Assembly: GCF_001807265.1 (NCBI RefSeq) | Contig: NZ_KV788386.1 | Coordinates: forward strand, 104,135-168,134 | Direction: 5' to 3' | DNA: 64,000 nt | Origin: Corynebacterium sp. HMSC05H05 | GTDB lineage: Bacteria; Actinomycetota; Actinomycetes; Mycobacteriales; Mycobacteriaceae | Program-made: the position numbers and the translations under genes | The notes under the pieces: model-generated | The model's input: only the letters and a program-made list of their open reading frames with translations | Told to the model about the DNA's origin: nothing | The model's database searches: none | In this document: piece by piece, positions 52,458 to 62,750 of the stretch | Position numbering within the stretch: position 1 is the first letter of the stretch | How the letters are laid out: the number at the start of each line of letters is the position of its first letter

Positions 52458-53436
52458 CTCTCTCCATTTCTATGAAAACGTCGCCTCCCACCGGACGCAC
52501 GAACGTGGTGCGGAAGCGGCGGGCGTCGGCGATGGTGCCTGCGATCGCGCGGTCCAGCACCCCGCGGCCCGCGCCGAGCAGCGCGGGCGCGATGTAGGCC
52601 TGCACCGCGTCGACCAGGTCCTGCTCAAGAAAACTCGCGGCGAGTGTCGCACCGCCTTCGACCAGCACGTCGCGCGCGCCGGTTGCCCACAGCGCTCCAA
52701 GCGCCTCCTCTGGCGTGGCGTACTGCTCGAAGCCTAAGCGGGTGAGGTTGCCCTCAGGGACCTCCCGGGCGCCGATAACTACGCGCCGCGGCTGGTGCCC
52801 GCGCAGCGTGCCGTCGGGGAAACGCGCGGTCAGCGACGGGTCGTCGGCGATCGCGGTGCCGGTGCCGACGATGATGGCGTCGATCTTCCCGCGGTCCTCG
52901 TGCACCAGCTCGCGGGCTTCCTCGCCCGTGATCCACTTGCTCGTGCCATCTTCCGCGGCGGTGAAGCCGTCGAGCGTGGAGGCGAACTTCAGCGTCACGC
53001 TCGGGCGGTGGTGGCGCACCGAGCGCAGCCACGGCTGCAGCGCGGCCACTCGCACCGGCTGGAAGTCCACCTCGACGCCGTGGGCGCGCAGGTACTCCGC
53101 CCCTCCGGCGGCCGCGTCGTTGGGGTCGGCGGTGAAGTACACCACGCGTGTGATCCCCGCCTCCACCAGCGCCTGCGAGCAGGGGCCGGTGCGGCCGGTG
53201 TGGTTGCACGGCTCGAGGGTCACCACGGCAGTCGCGCCCCGGGCGCGCTCCCCTGCTTCTCGCAGGGCGTTGACCTCCGCGTGGGGCCCACCCGCGGGTG
53301 AGGTTGCGCCGGTGGCGATGAGCGCACCGGAGGCGCTGACAAGCGCGCAGCCCACCGGCGGGTTCGGCGAGGTCGTGCCCCGGACGGATTCGCCCGCCTC
53401 GATCGCGGCGGAGATAGCTCCCAGCTCCTCCGTCAC
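52438..53436 (-). CDS. ribD: Riboflavin deaminase/reductase, RibD
   Basis: 332 residues. N-terminal deaminase with zinc motif HAEVNAL and EPCNHTGRTGPC; C-terminal reductase. Overlaps rpe by 4 bp, so there is no space for an FMN riboswitch here. Confidence 0.95.
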   Translation of the reverse strand: MTEELGAISAAIEAGESVRGTTSPNPPVGCALVSASGALIATGATSPAGGPHAEVNALREAGERARGATAVVTLEPCNHTGRTGPCSQALVEAGITRVVYFTADPNDAAAGGAEYLRAHGVEVDFQPVRVAALQPWLRSVRHHRPSVTLKFASTLDGFTAAEDGTSKWITGEEARELVHEDRGKIDAIIVGTGTAIADDPSLTARFPDGTLRGHQPRRVVIGAREVPEGNLTRLGFEQYATPEEALGALWATGARDVLVEGGATLAASFLEQDLVDAVQAYIAPALLGAGRGVLDRAIAGTIADARRFRTTFVRPVGGDVFIEMERDVYGTR

Positions 53437-54095
53437 CCTCGCTTCGCCTCGCGGGCGAGTTCACGCAGGCGCTCCACCGCCTCGGCCGGGTTGTCGGCGC
53501 CGAAGACTGCGGAACCTGCCACGAACGCGTCCACGCCGGCCTCCGCGGCCTGCGCGATGGTGGCGTTCGCGATGCCGCCGTCGATGCCGATGATGGTGTC
53601 CAGGCCTGCCTCCGCGATGCGGTCGCGCAGCACCATCACCTTGCTCAAGACCTCCGGCATGAACTTCTGGCCGCCAAAACCCGGCTCCACGCTCATGACC
53701 ATGACCTGGTCGAAATGCTCCAGGTCGTCCAGGTACGGCTCGATCGCGGTGCCGGGCTTGATGGCAAAGCCGGACTGCACGCCCAGCTCGCGGCACTGCT
53801 TCGCGGCCGCCACGTGGTCGTCGGTGGCCTCGACGTGGAACACCAGGCGGTCGCCGCCGGCTTGCACGTAGGTTTCGAACCAGCGCTCCGGCTCCTCGAT
53901 CATCAGGTGCATGTCCAGGAACTGCTCGGTCACCCCGTTGACCGCCTTGGTCACGTCCGGGCCGAAAGACAGGTTGGGCACGAAGTGGCCGTCCATGATG
54001 TCCACGTGAATCAGGTCCGCGTTGGGCACCTTGCGCACGTCCTCGCCGAGCGCGGCGTAGTTCGCGGCCAGAATTGATGGGGCGATCTGAATCAT
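53433..54095 (-). CDS. rpe: Ribulose-phosphate 3-epimerase
   Basis: 220 residues. APSILAANYA, HVDIMDGHFVPN and MSVEPGFGGQKF carry the metal and catalytic residues. ATG at 54095. Feeds the pentose phosphate pathway and also ribulose-5-phosphate supply for riboflavin; it directly precedes ribD. Confidence 0.96.
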   Translation of the reverse strand: MIQIAPSILAANYAALGEDVRKVPNADLIHVDIMDGHFVPNLSFGPDVTKAVNGVTEQFLDMHLMIEEPERWFETYVQAGGDRLVFHVEATDDHVAAAKQCRELGVQSGFAIKPGTAIEPYLDDLEHFDQVMVMSVEPGFGGQKFMPEVLSKVMVLRDRIAEAGLDTIIGIDGGIANATIAQAAEAGVDAFVAGSAVFGADNPAEAVERLRELAREAKRG

Positions 54096-54100
54096 GGGTC

Positions 54101-55579
54101 CTACCCTAGCTTTTTGCGCAGCACCGCGAAGAACATTGCGTCGGTGCCGTGGCGGTGCGGCCACATCTGCACGCTCGGCCCCGCGCCCACGTTCTCCATG
54201 CCGGCGGCCCACTCGCGGGCGTCGAGCTCCTCAACATCGCCTTTCGCCAATTGCTTCTCGACGATCCTCCGGGTCTCCCGCACATCCGGCGAGCACGTGG
54301 AGTAGACCACCACCCCACCCGGCTTGGCCAGGTTTACTGCGGATTGGAGCAGCTCTTCCTGCAGCTGGTTCAGCTCCGCGATGTCGCCTTCGGACTTCGT
54401 CCACCGCGCCTCCGGGCGCCGCCGCAGCGCGCCGAGGCCGGAGCAGGGCGCGTCGACGAGGATGCGGTCGTAGCCGGGTTCGAGTTTGGGGTCGCGCCCG
54501 TCCGCGGTGTGGACCGTCACCGGCAGGCCGCGCACCGTCTTCGAGATGAGCTCCGCGCGGTGGGGGCTGACTTCGACGGCGTCGACCGCGGCGGCGTCGA
54601 TAGCCGCGATGGCCCCGATGAGCGCGGCCTTGCCGCCGGGACCCGCGCACAGGTCAAGCCAACGGCCTTGATCCTGCTCGACGGGGACCTCGGTGACGGC
54701 GCGGGCGATGATCTGCGAGCCCTCGTCCTGCACCGCGGCAAGACCCTCGCGCACCGGCTCGAGCTGGCCCGGATCCCCCTCCGGCAGGTATACCGCGTAC
54801 GGCGAGTACGTGCCCTGCTCGCCGCCGGTGGTAAGCGCGAGTTCTTCCGCGGAGATCTCGCCGGGGCGCGCCACCAGGTGCACGACCGGGCGGGCCGAGT
54901 CCGCCTCGAGTGCGGCTTCGAGCTCGTCGCGCTTGTCGCCGAGCGCCTCCGCGAAGGAGCGCGCGATCCATTCCGGGTGGGCGTGGGTGAAGGCCAGCGT
55001 GCCCAGTTCGTTGTCCGGGGCGAGGGTGGGCAGCCACTCGTCGGCAGGCGTGCGGCCGATCGAGCGCAGCACGCCGTTGGCGAAGCCCTTCGCTTTCTCC
55101 TGACCCGCAGCCTCGACCAGCCGCACCGAGGTGTCCACCGCGGCGTGGTCGCCCACCCGGGTGTAGAGCAGCTGGTAGGCGCCCAGGCGAAGTGCTGCGA
55201 GCACCTCGGGCGCGATGCGCTCGAGCTCGCGCGAGGAATTCTTCGCGATCACAGCGTCGAGCACCCCGAGGCTGCGCAGCGTGCCGTAGGCCAGCTCGGT
55301 GGCGAACGCGGCGTCGCGTCCGGTGATCTTCCGCTCGCGCAGGATGCCGGGCAGTGTGAGGTTGGCAAACGCGCCGTCGCGGGAGACGCGCAACACCACC
55401 TCAAAGGCCGCCTCGCGCGCCGGGTCGCCGATGCTGGCCGGCCGGCCCTTCACCGTGTAGCGCTGGCGCCCTCCGCCTTGTTTGCGGGGCTGCTGCTGTG
55501 CATTGCGCCCCTGCTGCCGGTTGCGGGCGGGCGTATCCTTGCGCCGCCCCGCGGAGCGCGACCTGAATCCTCCGCTCAC
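54101..55579 (-). CDS. rsmB: 16S rRNA m5C methyltransferase, RsmB/Fmu type
   Basis: 492 residues. Low-complexity Arg/Gln-rich N terminus (about 1-45), NusB-like domain (about 50-180), then a methyltransferase with LCAGPGGK, DAPCSGLG and the catalytic STCS. GTG at 55579 overlaps the fmt stop (GTGA), with AAGGAGTGG upstream. Confidence 0.93.
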   Translation of the reverse strand: MSGGFRSRSAGRRKDTPARNRQQGRNAQQQPRKQGGGRQRYTVKGRPASIGDPAREAAFEVVLRVSRDGAFANLTLPGILRERKITGRDAAFATELAYGTLRSLGVLDAVIAKNSSRELERIAPEVLAALRLGAYQLLYTRVGDHAAVDTSVRLVEAAGQEKAKGFANGVLRSIGRTPADEWLPTLAPDNELGTLAFTHAHPEWIARSFAEALGDKRDELEAALEADSARPVVHLVARPGEISAEELALTTGGEQGTYSPYAVYLPEGDPGQLEPVREGLAAVQDEGSQIIARAVTEVPVEQDQGRWLDLCAGPGGKAALIGAIAAIDAAAVDAVEVSPHRAELISKTVRGLPVTVHTADGRDPKLEPGYDRILVDAPCSGLGALRRRPEARWTKSEGDIAELNQLQEELLQSAVNLAKPGGVVVYSTCSPDVRETRRIVEKQLAKGDVEELDAREWAAGMENVGAGPSVQMWPHRHGTDAMFFAVLRKKLG

Positions 55580-56505
55580 TCGAACACCACTCCTTCTTTC
55601 GCTTCGGGGTGAAGTCCGCGGGCCCAGTCCGCGGCGTTCATCATCTTCTTGCCCGGCGGCTGGATCGTGCCCAGACGCACGTCCCCGTCGGCGGTGCCAA
55701 CAAGCACCTCGTTTTTGCCAAACGCTGCCACGCCCGGGGCCAGCGCGCCCGAACCCGTCGGGGTGACCGGGCCGAGCTTGAAGCGGTCGTCCCCGCGCAT
55801 CGTCCACGCACCCGGCGCCGGGGTGTGGGCGCGGATGCCGCGGTCGATGACGGCGGCCGGCTGGTTCCAGTCCACCCGGGCGTCCGCCGGGGCAATCTTG
55901 TGGGCGTAGGTGCCCTCCTCCGGCTGCGCCGTCGGTGCCGCGGTGCCGGCCTCGAGCGCATCCATGGTCTCAACCAGCAGTTCAGCACCCGCGTAGGCGA
56001 GGCGCTCCAGCAGCTCGCCGCTGGTTTCTGCCTCACCGATCTCGGTTTCCAGCGTGTTCAGGATGTCGCCGGTGTCCAGACCCTCGTTGATGCGGAAGGT
56101 GGTCGCTCCGGTGACCGCGTCGCCGGCTGCGATCGCCGCCTGCACCGGTGCCGCCCCGCGCCACTTGGGCAGCAGCGAGAAGTGCAGGTTCACCCAGCCG
56201 TGTGTGGGTATGTCCAGCATGTCGGCCGGGATGAGGTTGCCGTAGGCCACCACCGGAATCGCGTCCGGGGCCAGCTCCCTCAGCTGGTCCCGGATGGCGT
56301 CGTCGCGCGTGAGGCTCTCCGGGGTGAGCACCTCAATACCGTGCTCGACCGCGAGCGCCTTGACTGGCGACGGGTGCAGCGTGCGCCCACGGCCGCGGCG
56401 CGCATCCGGGCGGGTAAGCACCGCGACGACCTCGTGGTCGGACGCGATGAGCCGCTCAAGTGCCGCGGCGGCAGGTTCGGGGGTGCCGGCGAATACGAGT
56501 CGCAT
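55576..56505 (-). CDS. fmt: Methionyl-tRNA formyltransferase
   Basis: 309 residues. FAGTPEPA at the N terminus and the folate-site segment HFSLLPKWRGAAP are intact. Forms a pair with def 13 bp upstream. Confidence 0.96.
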   Translation of the reverse strand: MRLVFAGTPEPAAAALERLIASDHEVVAVLTRPDARRGRGRTLHPSPVKALAVEHGIEVLTPESLTRDDAIRDQLRELAPDAIPVVAYGNLIPADMLDIPTHGWVNLHFSLLPKWRGAAPVQAAIAAGDAVTGATTFRINEGLDTGDILNTLETEIGEAETSGELLERLAYAGAELLVETMDALEAGTAAPTAQPEEGTYAHKIAPADARVDWNQPAAVIDRGIRAHTPAPGAWTMRGDDRFKLGPVTPTGSGALAPGVAAFGKNEVLVGTADGDVRLGTIQPPGKKMMNAADWARGLHPEAKEGVVFE

Positions 56506-56518
56506 ACAAACGTTCTCC

Positions 56519-57010
56519 TTAACTCCAGTCGGCGGCCCGGATCGCCGCCATCGCTTCCTTGCGCTGCTCCGGTGCCATCCTGCGCATGAACATCACGCCG
56601 TCCAAGTGGTCCGCCTCGTGCTGGATGCAGCGGGCCAAAAGCCCGGTGCCGCGCAGCGTGAGCGGGCGGCCGAAGCAGTCCTGGCCGCGGGCCACCACCG
56701 TCTTGTGGCGGGTGACCTCCCCGCGCACGTCCGGCACAGAGAGGCAGCCCTCGACACCGGTCTGCATCTCCTCGCCCAGCGGCTCCCACACGGGGTTGAT
56801 GATGTGCCCGCGCATGCCCTGGCAGTCAAAGACGAAGATCCGGCGCGCAAGCCCGATCTGGTTGGCGGCCAAACCCACCCCGCCGGCGTGGTCCATGGTC
56901 TCCAGCATGTCGGCGACCAGCCGCTCTAAGGCGGCGTCGAAAACTGCGACCTCTGCTGCAGCGGTGTTGAGCACTGGGTCGCCGAACAGGCGGATGTCGC
57001 GAATAGCCAT
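56519..57010 (-). CDS. def: Peptide deformylase
   Basis: 163 residues. Motifs GVGLAANQIG, EGCLSVP and QHEADHLDG hold the metal ligands (Cys and two His) and catalytic Glu. ATG at 57010. Confidence 0.96.
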   Translation of the reverse strand: MAIRDIRLFGDPVLNTAAAEVAVFDAALERLVADMLETMDHAGGVGLAANQIGLARRIFVFDCQGMRGHIINPVWEPLGEEMQTGVEGCLSVPDVRGEVTRHKTVVARGQDCFGRPLTLRGTGLLARCIQHEADHLDGVMFMRRMAPEQRKEAMAAIRAADWS

Positions 57011-57050
57011 GGGGTGCAAGTGTAGTGGCACGCCCGGTCGCGCGACCCAG

Positions 57051-59060
57051 CTAGCCGATGTCCACCGGATTGACTTGGATGCGCAGCGGCAGATCCTGCT
57101 TCGCCGTCGTCCACGCCACCGCGCCGGCCCGCAACGTCTTTCCCAGCGCGGTCCGCCCGGCAAGCGGGGTGCGCACCAGCATCCGCTGCGCAGGCCCGAG
57201 CGCTTCCCGGTTCCACTCGCCCGGCAGCCGCACCCCGGGCGGCAGGTCCACCGGGCCGAGCAGCTCGGCGTGTTCCGGCAGCTCGGTGCGGGCGAAGAAT
57301 TCGTCTAACCCGTCGCGCGGGGCGTCCACCACCGCCACGTGCACCGCCGGCGGGAAGCGGGCCTCGCGCCTCAAAGAAAGCTCAAGGGCCGCGAATCCGG
57401 GCGCGTCCCAGCGGATCAGGTGCTGCACCACGGGCAGGGAGGGCTCGGCGACCACGACGACTTCCCCGCCGGCACTGTGCGGCTGCACCAGCGTGGCCGC
57501 CCCCATCCACTTGGCAAAGGTGTCCTCCACAGCGCGCAGGTCCGGCCGCTGCATCAGCGCCCAGGCGTCCAGGAGCACCGCCGCACCGTAACCGCCCTCA
57601 ACGTGCGGCTCCGCGCCAGGCGTGGCCACCACCAGCGCCGGGCCCGCCGGCACCTGCGCACGCACGTTGTCCCCGCCGGAAGTGATCACCTTGTACTTGG
57701 CAAACGCTCGGCCGAGCTCTTCAGCCGTGCGCTCCGTGCCCAGCACCACCGCGCGTAGCCTGCGCGAGCCGCACGCCGGGCACACGTGCGCGGGGTCCAT
57801 CCGCCCGCACCACCGGCACGTCGGCGCCGCCGCCTCGCCGCCTGAGGGCAGGCCGAGCGGCCCATTGCACCACCTGCAGCGCGCCGGCGTGCGGCACTGC
57901 CCGCACGCCAGCGACTGGATGTAGCCGGTGCGCGGCACCTGGAACAGCACAGGCGCCCCGCCCTCCAATGCCTTCGCTGCCGCCTGGAACGCCGACGACG
58001 GCAGCCGGGCCTGCTTCGCGCGCGGGTCGCGCTCCATCTCATAGTCCGAATCCCCCGCCGCGTGAATGTAGGGCGAGCGGGTGCGCAGGCTCTGTCGCGG
58101 GGCGACCAGCTCGTGCATCCATCCGGACTCCACCAGCAGCTGTGCCTCGGCCGTACGGGCGTGCCCGCCGATTATCAGCGAGCATCCCTCATGCGCCGAA
58201 CGCGTGGTCAGCACCTCACGCGCGTGCACGTACGGCGCGCGCGGATCCACCAAGTTGTCGTCGCCGTCGAACATCAACGCCGCAAAGCGCAGGTTGTGCA
58301 CCGGGGCGAACGCCGCCGAGCGCGTGCCCACCACGATTCGGCCCTGCCCGTGCAGCACCGACAGGTAGCGCGAGTACCGCGCTTGCGGGCCCTGCGAGGC
58401 AGTCAGCGTGGTCACCTGCCGCGCGCCGACGATCTCCTTCAGCGCCGCCTCGCACGCGTCCACGTCCTTCTGGTCCGGCACCACGATCAGCGCGCCCGCT
58501 CCGTCCAGCGCCACCTTTGCCGCCAGCGACGCAAGTGCGGCGGCCCAGTCGTCCCCCGGCGCCACCTGCCACGCAGCCCGCGCAATCTTGCCGGCCACCA
58601 CCGCGTCCACGAAAGACTCGCCGAAGGTGTACGCAGTCCACGCCGACAAGTCCGGCTCACCGGCCTCCCCCAGCTCCTCCCACGGCGTGGAATTGTCTGT
58701 CTCCTCCGCCTTCGCGTGGCGCGCCGGGATGGCGGAGCGGTAGATATCGGATCGCACGCCTGCGTAACGGTCCGCCAGCGCGTCGATAAGCTCCCGCGTC
58801 TTCGCGGGCGCCACAACCTCCGGCGAGATGACGCGCTCGATGAAGCGCAGCGACCCCTCGTGCCTCGATACCGAGGCGCGTTCGAGCACCACGGCATCCA
58901 CGAGCCGGCCCGCGAAGCGCACCCGCACCCGCACCCCGGGCTGCGCCGCGTCCGCATCCTGTGAAGGCACCAAGTAGTCGAAGGGCCTGTCCAGGTGCGC
59001 CAGCCCGAGCATGGGCAACACTCGCGCGACGGGGGCTTCGGCGGCGGGCGTGTCAGACAT
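57051..59060 (-). CDS. priA: PriA-like primosomal protein, helicase motifs degenerate
   Basis: 669 residues. N-terminal DNA-binding domain (FDYLVPSQD) and a zinc region of paired cysteines (CGQCRTPARCRWC and CRWCG...CPACG) are present. The place of the Walker A GSGKT loop reads WQVAPGDDWAAAL, so ATP hydrolysis is not expected; this is the usual state of actinobacterial PriA. ATG at 59060. Confidence 0.9.
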   Translation of the reverse strand: MSDTPAAEAPVARVLPMLGLAHLDRPFDYLVPSQDADAAQPGVRVRVRFAGRLVDAVVLERASVSRHEGSLRFIERVISPEVVAPAKTRELIDALADRYAGVRSDIYRSAIPARHAKAEETDNSTPWEELGEAGEPDLSAWTAYTFGESFVDAVVAGKIARAAWQVAPGDDWAAALASLAAKVALDGAGALIVVPDQKDVDACEAALKEIVGARQVTTLTASQGPQARYSRYLSVLHGQGRIVVGTRSAAFAPVHNLRFAALMFDGDDNLVDPRAPYVHAREVLTTRSAHEGCSLIIGGHARTAEAQLLVESGWMHELVAPRQSLRTRSPYIHAAGDSDYEMERDPRAKQARLPSSAFQAAAKALEGGAPVLFQVPRTGYIQSLACGQCRTPARCRWCNGPLGLPSGGEAAAPTCRWCGRMDPAHVCPACGSRRLRAVVLGTERTAEELGRAFAKYKVITSGGDNVRAQVPAGPALVVATPGAEPHVEGGYGAAVLLDAWALMQRPDLRAVEDTFAKWMGAATLVQPHSAGGEVVVVAEPSLPVVQHLIRWDAPGFAALELSLRREARFPPAVHVAVVDAPRDGLDEFFARTELPEHAELLGPVDLPPGVRLPGEWNREALGPAQRMLVRTPLAGRTALGKTLRAGAVAWTTAKQDLPLRIQVNPVDIG

Positions 59061-59195
59061 GACCCCGGATTCTAAACCACCGCCCGACACTGCCATTGAG
59101 CGCAATCGCCCCAATCCCCAGTTTCAGACCCCAATGGAGTACTAATAAGACTGAAAGTTTTCCCCTTACGCGCGTTTGAAAGACCCCGCTGCCCC

Positions 59196-60179
59196 ATGAA
59201 ACGCCTGCTCGTAGCAGCCACTTCCGTTACACTCCTCGCCGCCGCAGCACTCACGCCAGCGCCTGCCACCGCGGAGCCCGTCAAAGTGACGCAATTGGCG
59301 CGGTTAGGAGACGCGAAGATCATTCCCGGCCACTCCTTCGGCCCCGTCCTGGCGCAGGGGGCAGGTTTGCCTATCGACGGCAGCTCCGCCTTCATCACCG
59401 GTTCCTCCGACCGCGCCCGCAGCGCCGCGGAAGACGGCTGGCGGCGCGCCTTCGACGGCCTCCCGGCACAGGTCAAGCAGGCCGTGCCTCCGCACCTGCG
59501 CCCGCCGGAACCCGCGACACCCGCCGAGGTGACCACGGCACCCGCAGCAGAGCCGTCACCCTCGCCGGTGCTGCCCAAGTGCTACAACTGCGTCGCCATC
59601 ACCTACGACGACGGCCCGGTGCCAGGCAGCACCGAGCGCCTGCTGGACATTCTCAAGCGAAAGGGCGTGCACGCCACCTTCTTCGTGGTTGGCCGAAACG
59701 CCAACGCCCACCCGCAGATCCTGCGGCGGATCCGCGACGAGGGCCACACCATCGGCAACCACTCCTTTTCCCACCCGGACCTGGCCCGCCAGTCCGACGG
59801 CACCATCGCCGCCCAGTTGGACGACACGGACACCGTGCTGAAGAAGCAGGCCGGCCTCGACCCGCACTGGATGCGCCCGCCCTACGGCTCCCACGACCCG
59901 CGCGTGGCGTCCGCCGCCGGCACCCGCGGCATGGCGCTGGCCGTGTGGGATGTGGATACCGCCGACTGGCAGCACCGCAACCCCGCCACCACCTGCAAGC
60001 GTGCGGTGGACGGCGCCCGTGCAGGCTCCATCATCCTCATGCACGACATCCACGAACCCACCGTCGACGCGGCGGAGTGCGTCATCGACGGTCTGCGCGC
60101 CAAGGGGCTCAATCCCGTCGGCCTGGACGAAATGATCGCCCACCCCGAGGCGGGTCACGTCTACACCCGCGCGGATTAG
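59196..60179 (+). CDS. Secreted polysaccharide deacetylase (NodB family)
   Basis: 327 residues. Signal peptide (about 1-26), a Pro/Ala/Ser-rich linker (about 105-130) and a NodB domain with TYDDGP, HSFSHPDL, RPPYGSHD, VDTADW and ILMHDIH, so all five metal and catalytic motifs are intact. Probably deacetylates a cell-wall glycan. ATG at 59196; no clear ribosome site. Confidence 0.9.
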   Translation: MKRLLVAATSVTLLAAAALTPAPATAEPVKVTQLARLGDAKIIPGHSFGPVLAQGAGLPIDGSSAFITGSSDRARSAAEDGWRRAFDGLPAQVKQAVPPHLRPPEPATPAEVTTAPAAEPSPSPVLPKCYNCVAITYDDGPVPGSTERLLDILKRKGVHATFFVVGRNANAHPQILRRIRDEGHTIGNHSFSHPDLARQSDGTIAAQLDDTDTVLKKQAGLDPHWMRPPYGSHDPRVASAAGTRGMALAVWDVDTADWQHRNPATTCKRAVDGARAGSIILMHDIHEPTVDAAECVIDGLRAKGLNPVGLDEMIAHPEAGHVYTRAD

Positions 60180-60183
60180 TTCC

Positions 60184-60189
60184 TATACT
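60184..60189 (+). promoter_or_regulatory. Leaderless promoter (-10) of the 60197 gene
   Basis: TATACT followed by 7 nt and GTG. Confidence 0.6.
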
Positions 60190-60196
60190 CCTGCCC

Positions 60197-60556
60197 GTGA
60201 CTGAACAGCAAGACAACGACAGCCGCCAAGGGTGGGTCAAAGCCATCCCGTATGCCATGTTCGCTGCCTACGCCCTCGGGCCCTTGCTGCTCATCCCGTT
60301 GGTGGGCAACCCGTGGGTCATGGTCGGGTTCATTGTCGCGGTGGCCATCATCGCCGGGCTTATCGACGGCATCGCGTTCCGCCCCAACTGGTCCCTCCCG
60401 CTGCTCACCGGTGTGGGCTTTTGGATTGCCAAGGCCCTGTACTTCAACGACGGCACGTTCATCTATTCCATCGCCGTGACGCTGATCTGCGCGGCGGCAA
60501 TGTGGGTGGGGGCGTTGGTGGGCGGCAGCTCGTCGAGAAGCAAGGCGGAGGCCTAG
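60197..60556 (+). CDS. Small membrane protein, four helices
   Basis: 119 residues with about four membrane helices and a Ser/Lys-rich tail. GTG at 60197 is set by the leaderless promoter. No family recognised. It ends 3 bp before the next gene, so the two are co-transcribed. Confidence 0.75.
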   Translation: MTEQQDNDSRQGWVKAIPYAMFAAYALGPLLLIPLVGNPWVMVGFIVAVAIIAGLIDGIAFRPNWSLPLLTGVGFWIAKALYFNDGTFIYSIAVTLICAAAMWVGALVGGSSSRSKAEA

Positions 60557-60559
60557 CCG

Positions 60560-61426
60560 ATGGAAACCTGGAGCCTGAACCACCCCGAGTACGGCCTGAT
60601 CGAGGTCAGCGTCGGTTTCGACCGCGACTTCGCCGCCGAGGATTCCAGCTGGCCCGGCGACGAGGCGGACAAGGCGGGCACCCTGGCAACGGCGGAGAAT
60701 TCTTTCAAAGAGCGGATCACACTGTGGTCGATGAACCCCACCGAGCGCATGGAGGTGCGCGTCGACGGCGAGGTGCAGCACCGCTACAACGACGTTGCAA
60801 GCGCCCGGCTGCCGCTGTTCGGCGACGGCCCCGCAAACGAGTTGGAAGCACCGGTGGGGCTTGGCACCAACCGCAAGAAGCCGCACCTGAAACTGCGGGT
60901 GAGCAGCTTGGATGAGCTGCTCAGCGTGGAGTTTCGCGAAGGCGACACGGTGGTGGAGTTCGACCCGCCCGCCGGCTCCCGCGGCGCGCACCGGCGCGAA
61001 ACCATGGAGTCCAGCGAGCTCAAGCGCACCCTTATCCCAATGGCGGAAGGGCTGGGCAAGGGCGGCTGGGCGCTCGCGGTGCTTGTGCTCGGCCCGATCA
61101 TTTCTCGGTTCATCAGCTGGCTGCTTGGGTTCGTACCCGACTGGGACCTGCCCGACCTGCCTGACATCCAGCTGCCGCACATGGACCTGCCGGTGCCGTC
61201 GCTGCCAGATTTCAACCTGCCGCTGCCAGACATCGACCTGCCGGAGCTCAACCTTCCGGAGGTGCCCGAGTGGGCGCTGTGGCTGCTCGAGTACTCGAAG
61301 ATTTGGGTGCCGGTTCTCATCGGCATCGTCGTCGGAGTGGTCGCGCTGCGCAACCACCGGCGTTCCGAGCAAGAAAAAGCCGCCTGGCAGGAACACCAGG
61401 CGGACAAGACGCCGGAGACGGACTAG
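60560..61426 (+). CDS. Membrane protein with a Leu-Pro repeat between two helices
   Basis: 288 residues: a soluble N-terminal domain (1-165), membrane helix (about 170-190), a segment 197-236 with nine Leu-Pro pairs at 2-5-residue spacing ([27 protein letters not shown]), a second helix (about 248-263) and a charged tail. No family recognised. Stop overlaps that of the convergent metK by 4 bp. Confidence 0.75.
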   Translation: METWSLNHPEYGLIEVSVGFDRDFAAEDSSWPGDEADKAGTLATAENSFKERITLWSMNPTERMEVRVDGEVQHRYNDVASARLPLFGDGPANELEAPVGLGTNRKKPHLKLRVSSLDELLSVEFREGDTVVEFDPPAGSRGAHRRETMESSELKRTLIPMAEGLGKGGWALAVLVLGPIISRFISWLLGFVPDWDLPDLPDIQLPHMDLPVPSLPDFNLPLPDIDLPELNLPEVPEWALWLLEYSKIWVPVLIGIVVGVVALRNHRRSEQEKAAWQEHQADKTPETD

Positions 61427-62640
61427 ACGCCGGCGGCGGCCTTCAAGTCGTCGACCTTGTCGGTGCGCTCCCACGGCACGTCGATGTCCGTGCGGCCGAA
61501 GTGGCCGTACGCGGCGGTTTGCGCGTAGATCGGGCGCTTGAGGTCCAGCTCGCGGATGATCGCCTCAGGGCGCAGGTCGAAGACCTTCTCCACCGCCTGC
61601 TGAATGCTCTCGTCTGTCTGGCCCTCCGTGGCGGTGCCGAACGTCTCCACGTACAGCCCCACCGGGTTCGCGCGGCCGATGGCGTAGGCCACCTGCACCT
61701 CGACGCGCTCCGCCAGGCCCGCGGCGACGATGTTCTTGGCCACCCAGCGCATCGCGTACGCGCCGGAGCGGTCCACCTTTGAGGGGTCCTTGCCGGAAAA
61801 CGCGCCGCCGCCGTGACGGGCCATGCCACCGTAGGTGTCCACGATGATCTTGCGGCCGGTCAGGCCGGCGTCGCTCATGGGGCCGCCTTGGATGAAGGAC
61901 CCGGACGGGTTGACCAGCACCTTGGTGTCCTTACGGTAGTAACGCTGAAGGTCCGCGTCCTTGAGCACCCAGTTGATCACGTGCTCGCGAAGCGCAGCCT
62001 CCAGCGTCTTGCCGGTGAAGTCCGGGTCGTGCTGGGTGGAGATGACGATGGTGTCGATGAACGCCGGGGTCTGCCCGTCGTAGGCGAAGGTCACCTGCGT
62101 CTTGCCGTCCGGGCGCAGACCTTCCACAATGCCCTCGTGGCGCACCTGGGACAGGCGGCGCGCCAGATGGTGCGCCGTAGAAATCGGCAGCGGCATGTAC
62201 TCCGGGGTCTCGTTGGTGGCGTAGCCGAACATCAGGCCCTGGTCGCCCGCGCCGGTCTGGTCGTCCTCGCCGGTCGAGGTGTTCTCGCGGACCTCCTGCG
62301 AGGTCACCACGGAATCGTGGATCTCCGCGGATTGGTCGCCGATGGCGATGTTCACGCCGCAGCTGCGGCCGTCGAAGCCGACCTCGGAAGAGTCGAATCC
62401 AATCTCCACCAGCTTTTCGCGCACGATCCGCGCGATGTTGGAATAGGCGGAGGTCCGCACCTCGCCCACGACGTGTACCTGGCCTGTTGTGGCGAGGGTC
62501 TCCACAGCCACCTTCGCGTCCGGATCCTGGGCCAGCATGTCGTCCAAGATCGAGTCCGAGATCGCATCGCAGATTTTGTCGGGGTGGCCCTCAGTGACCG
62601 ATTCGCTTGTGAACAAGCGGAAGTACGTATCAGTGGACAA
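61423..62640 (-). CDS. metK: S-adenosylmethionine synthetase
   Basis: 405 residues. GHPDKICD, the [12 protein letters not shown] loop and [16 protein letters not shown] are intact. TTG at 62640 follows AAAGGAAAG. Control by McbR is expected from the operator at 62755. Confidence 0.97.
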   Translation of the reverse strand: MSTDTYFRLFTSESVTEGHPDKICDAISDSILDDMLAQDPDAKVAVETLATTGQVHVVGEVRTSAYSNIARIVREKLVEIGFDSSEVGFDGRSCGVNIAIGDQSAEIHDSVVTSQEVRENTSTGEDDQTGAGDQGLMFGYATNETPEYMPLPISTAHHLARRLSQVRHEGIVEGLRPDGKTQVTFAYDGQTPAFIDTIVISTQHDPDFTGKTLEAALREHVINWVLKDADLQRYYRKDTKVLVNPSGSFIQGGPMSDAGLTGRKIIVDTYGGMARHGGGAFSGKDPSKVDRSGAYAMRWVAKNIVAAGLAERVEVQVAYAIGRANPVGLYVETFGTATEGQTDESIQQAVEKVFDLRPEAIIRELDLKRPIYAQTAAYGHFGRTDIDVPWERTDKVDDLKAAAGV

Positions 62641-62750
62641 AGCAGTCTTTCCTTTGCATCTGGGCGGAGGGGTTATGTTCCGGCGCGCCTGCTGGGTGGC
62701 TCAGCTCTGTGCAGGCTGAAACGGAATCGGCACGTCGTTAAGTCATGCCA

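Noticed and set aside
53400..53440. FMN riboswitch before ribD
   Set aside because: ribD overlaps rpe by 4 bp; there is no leader to hold one.
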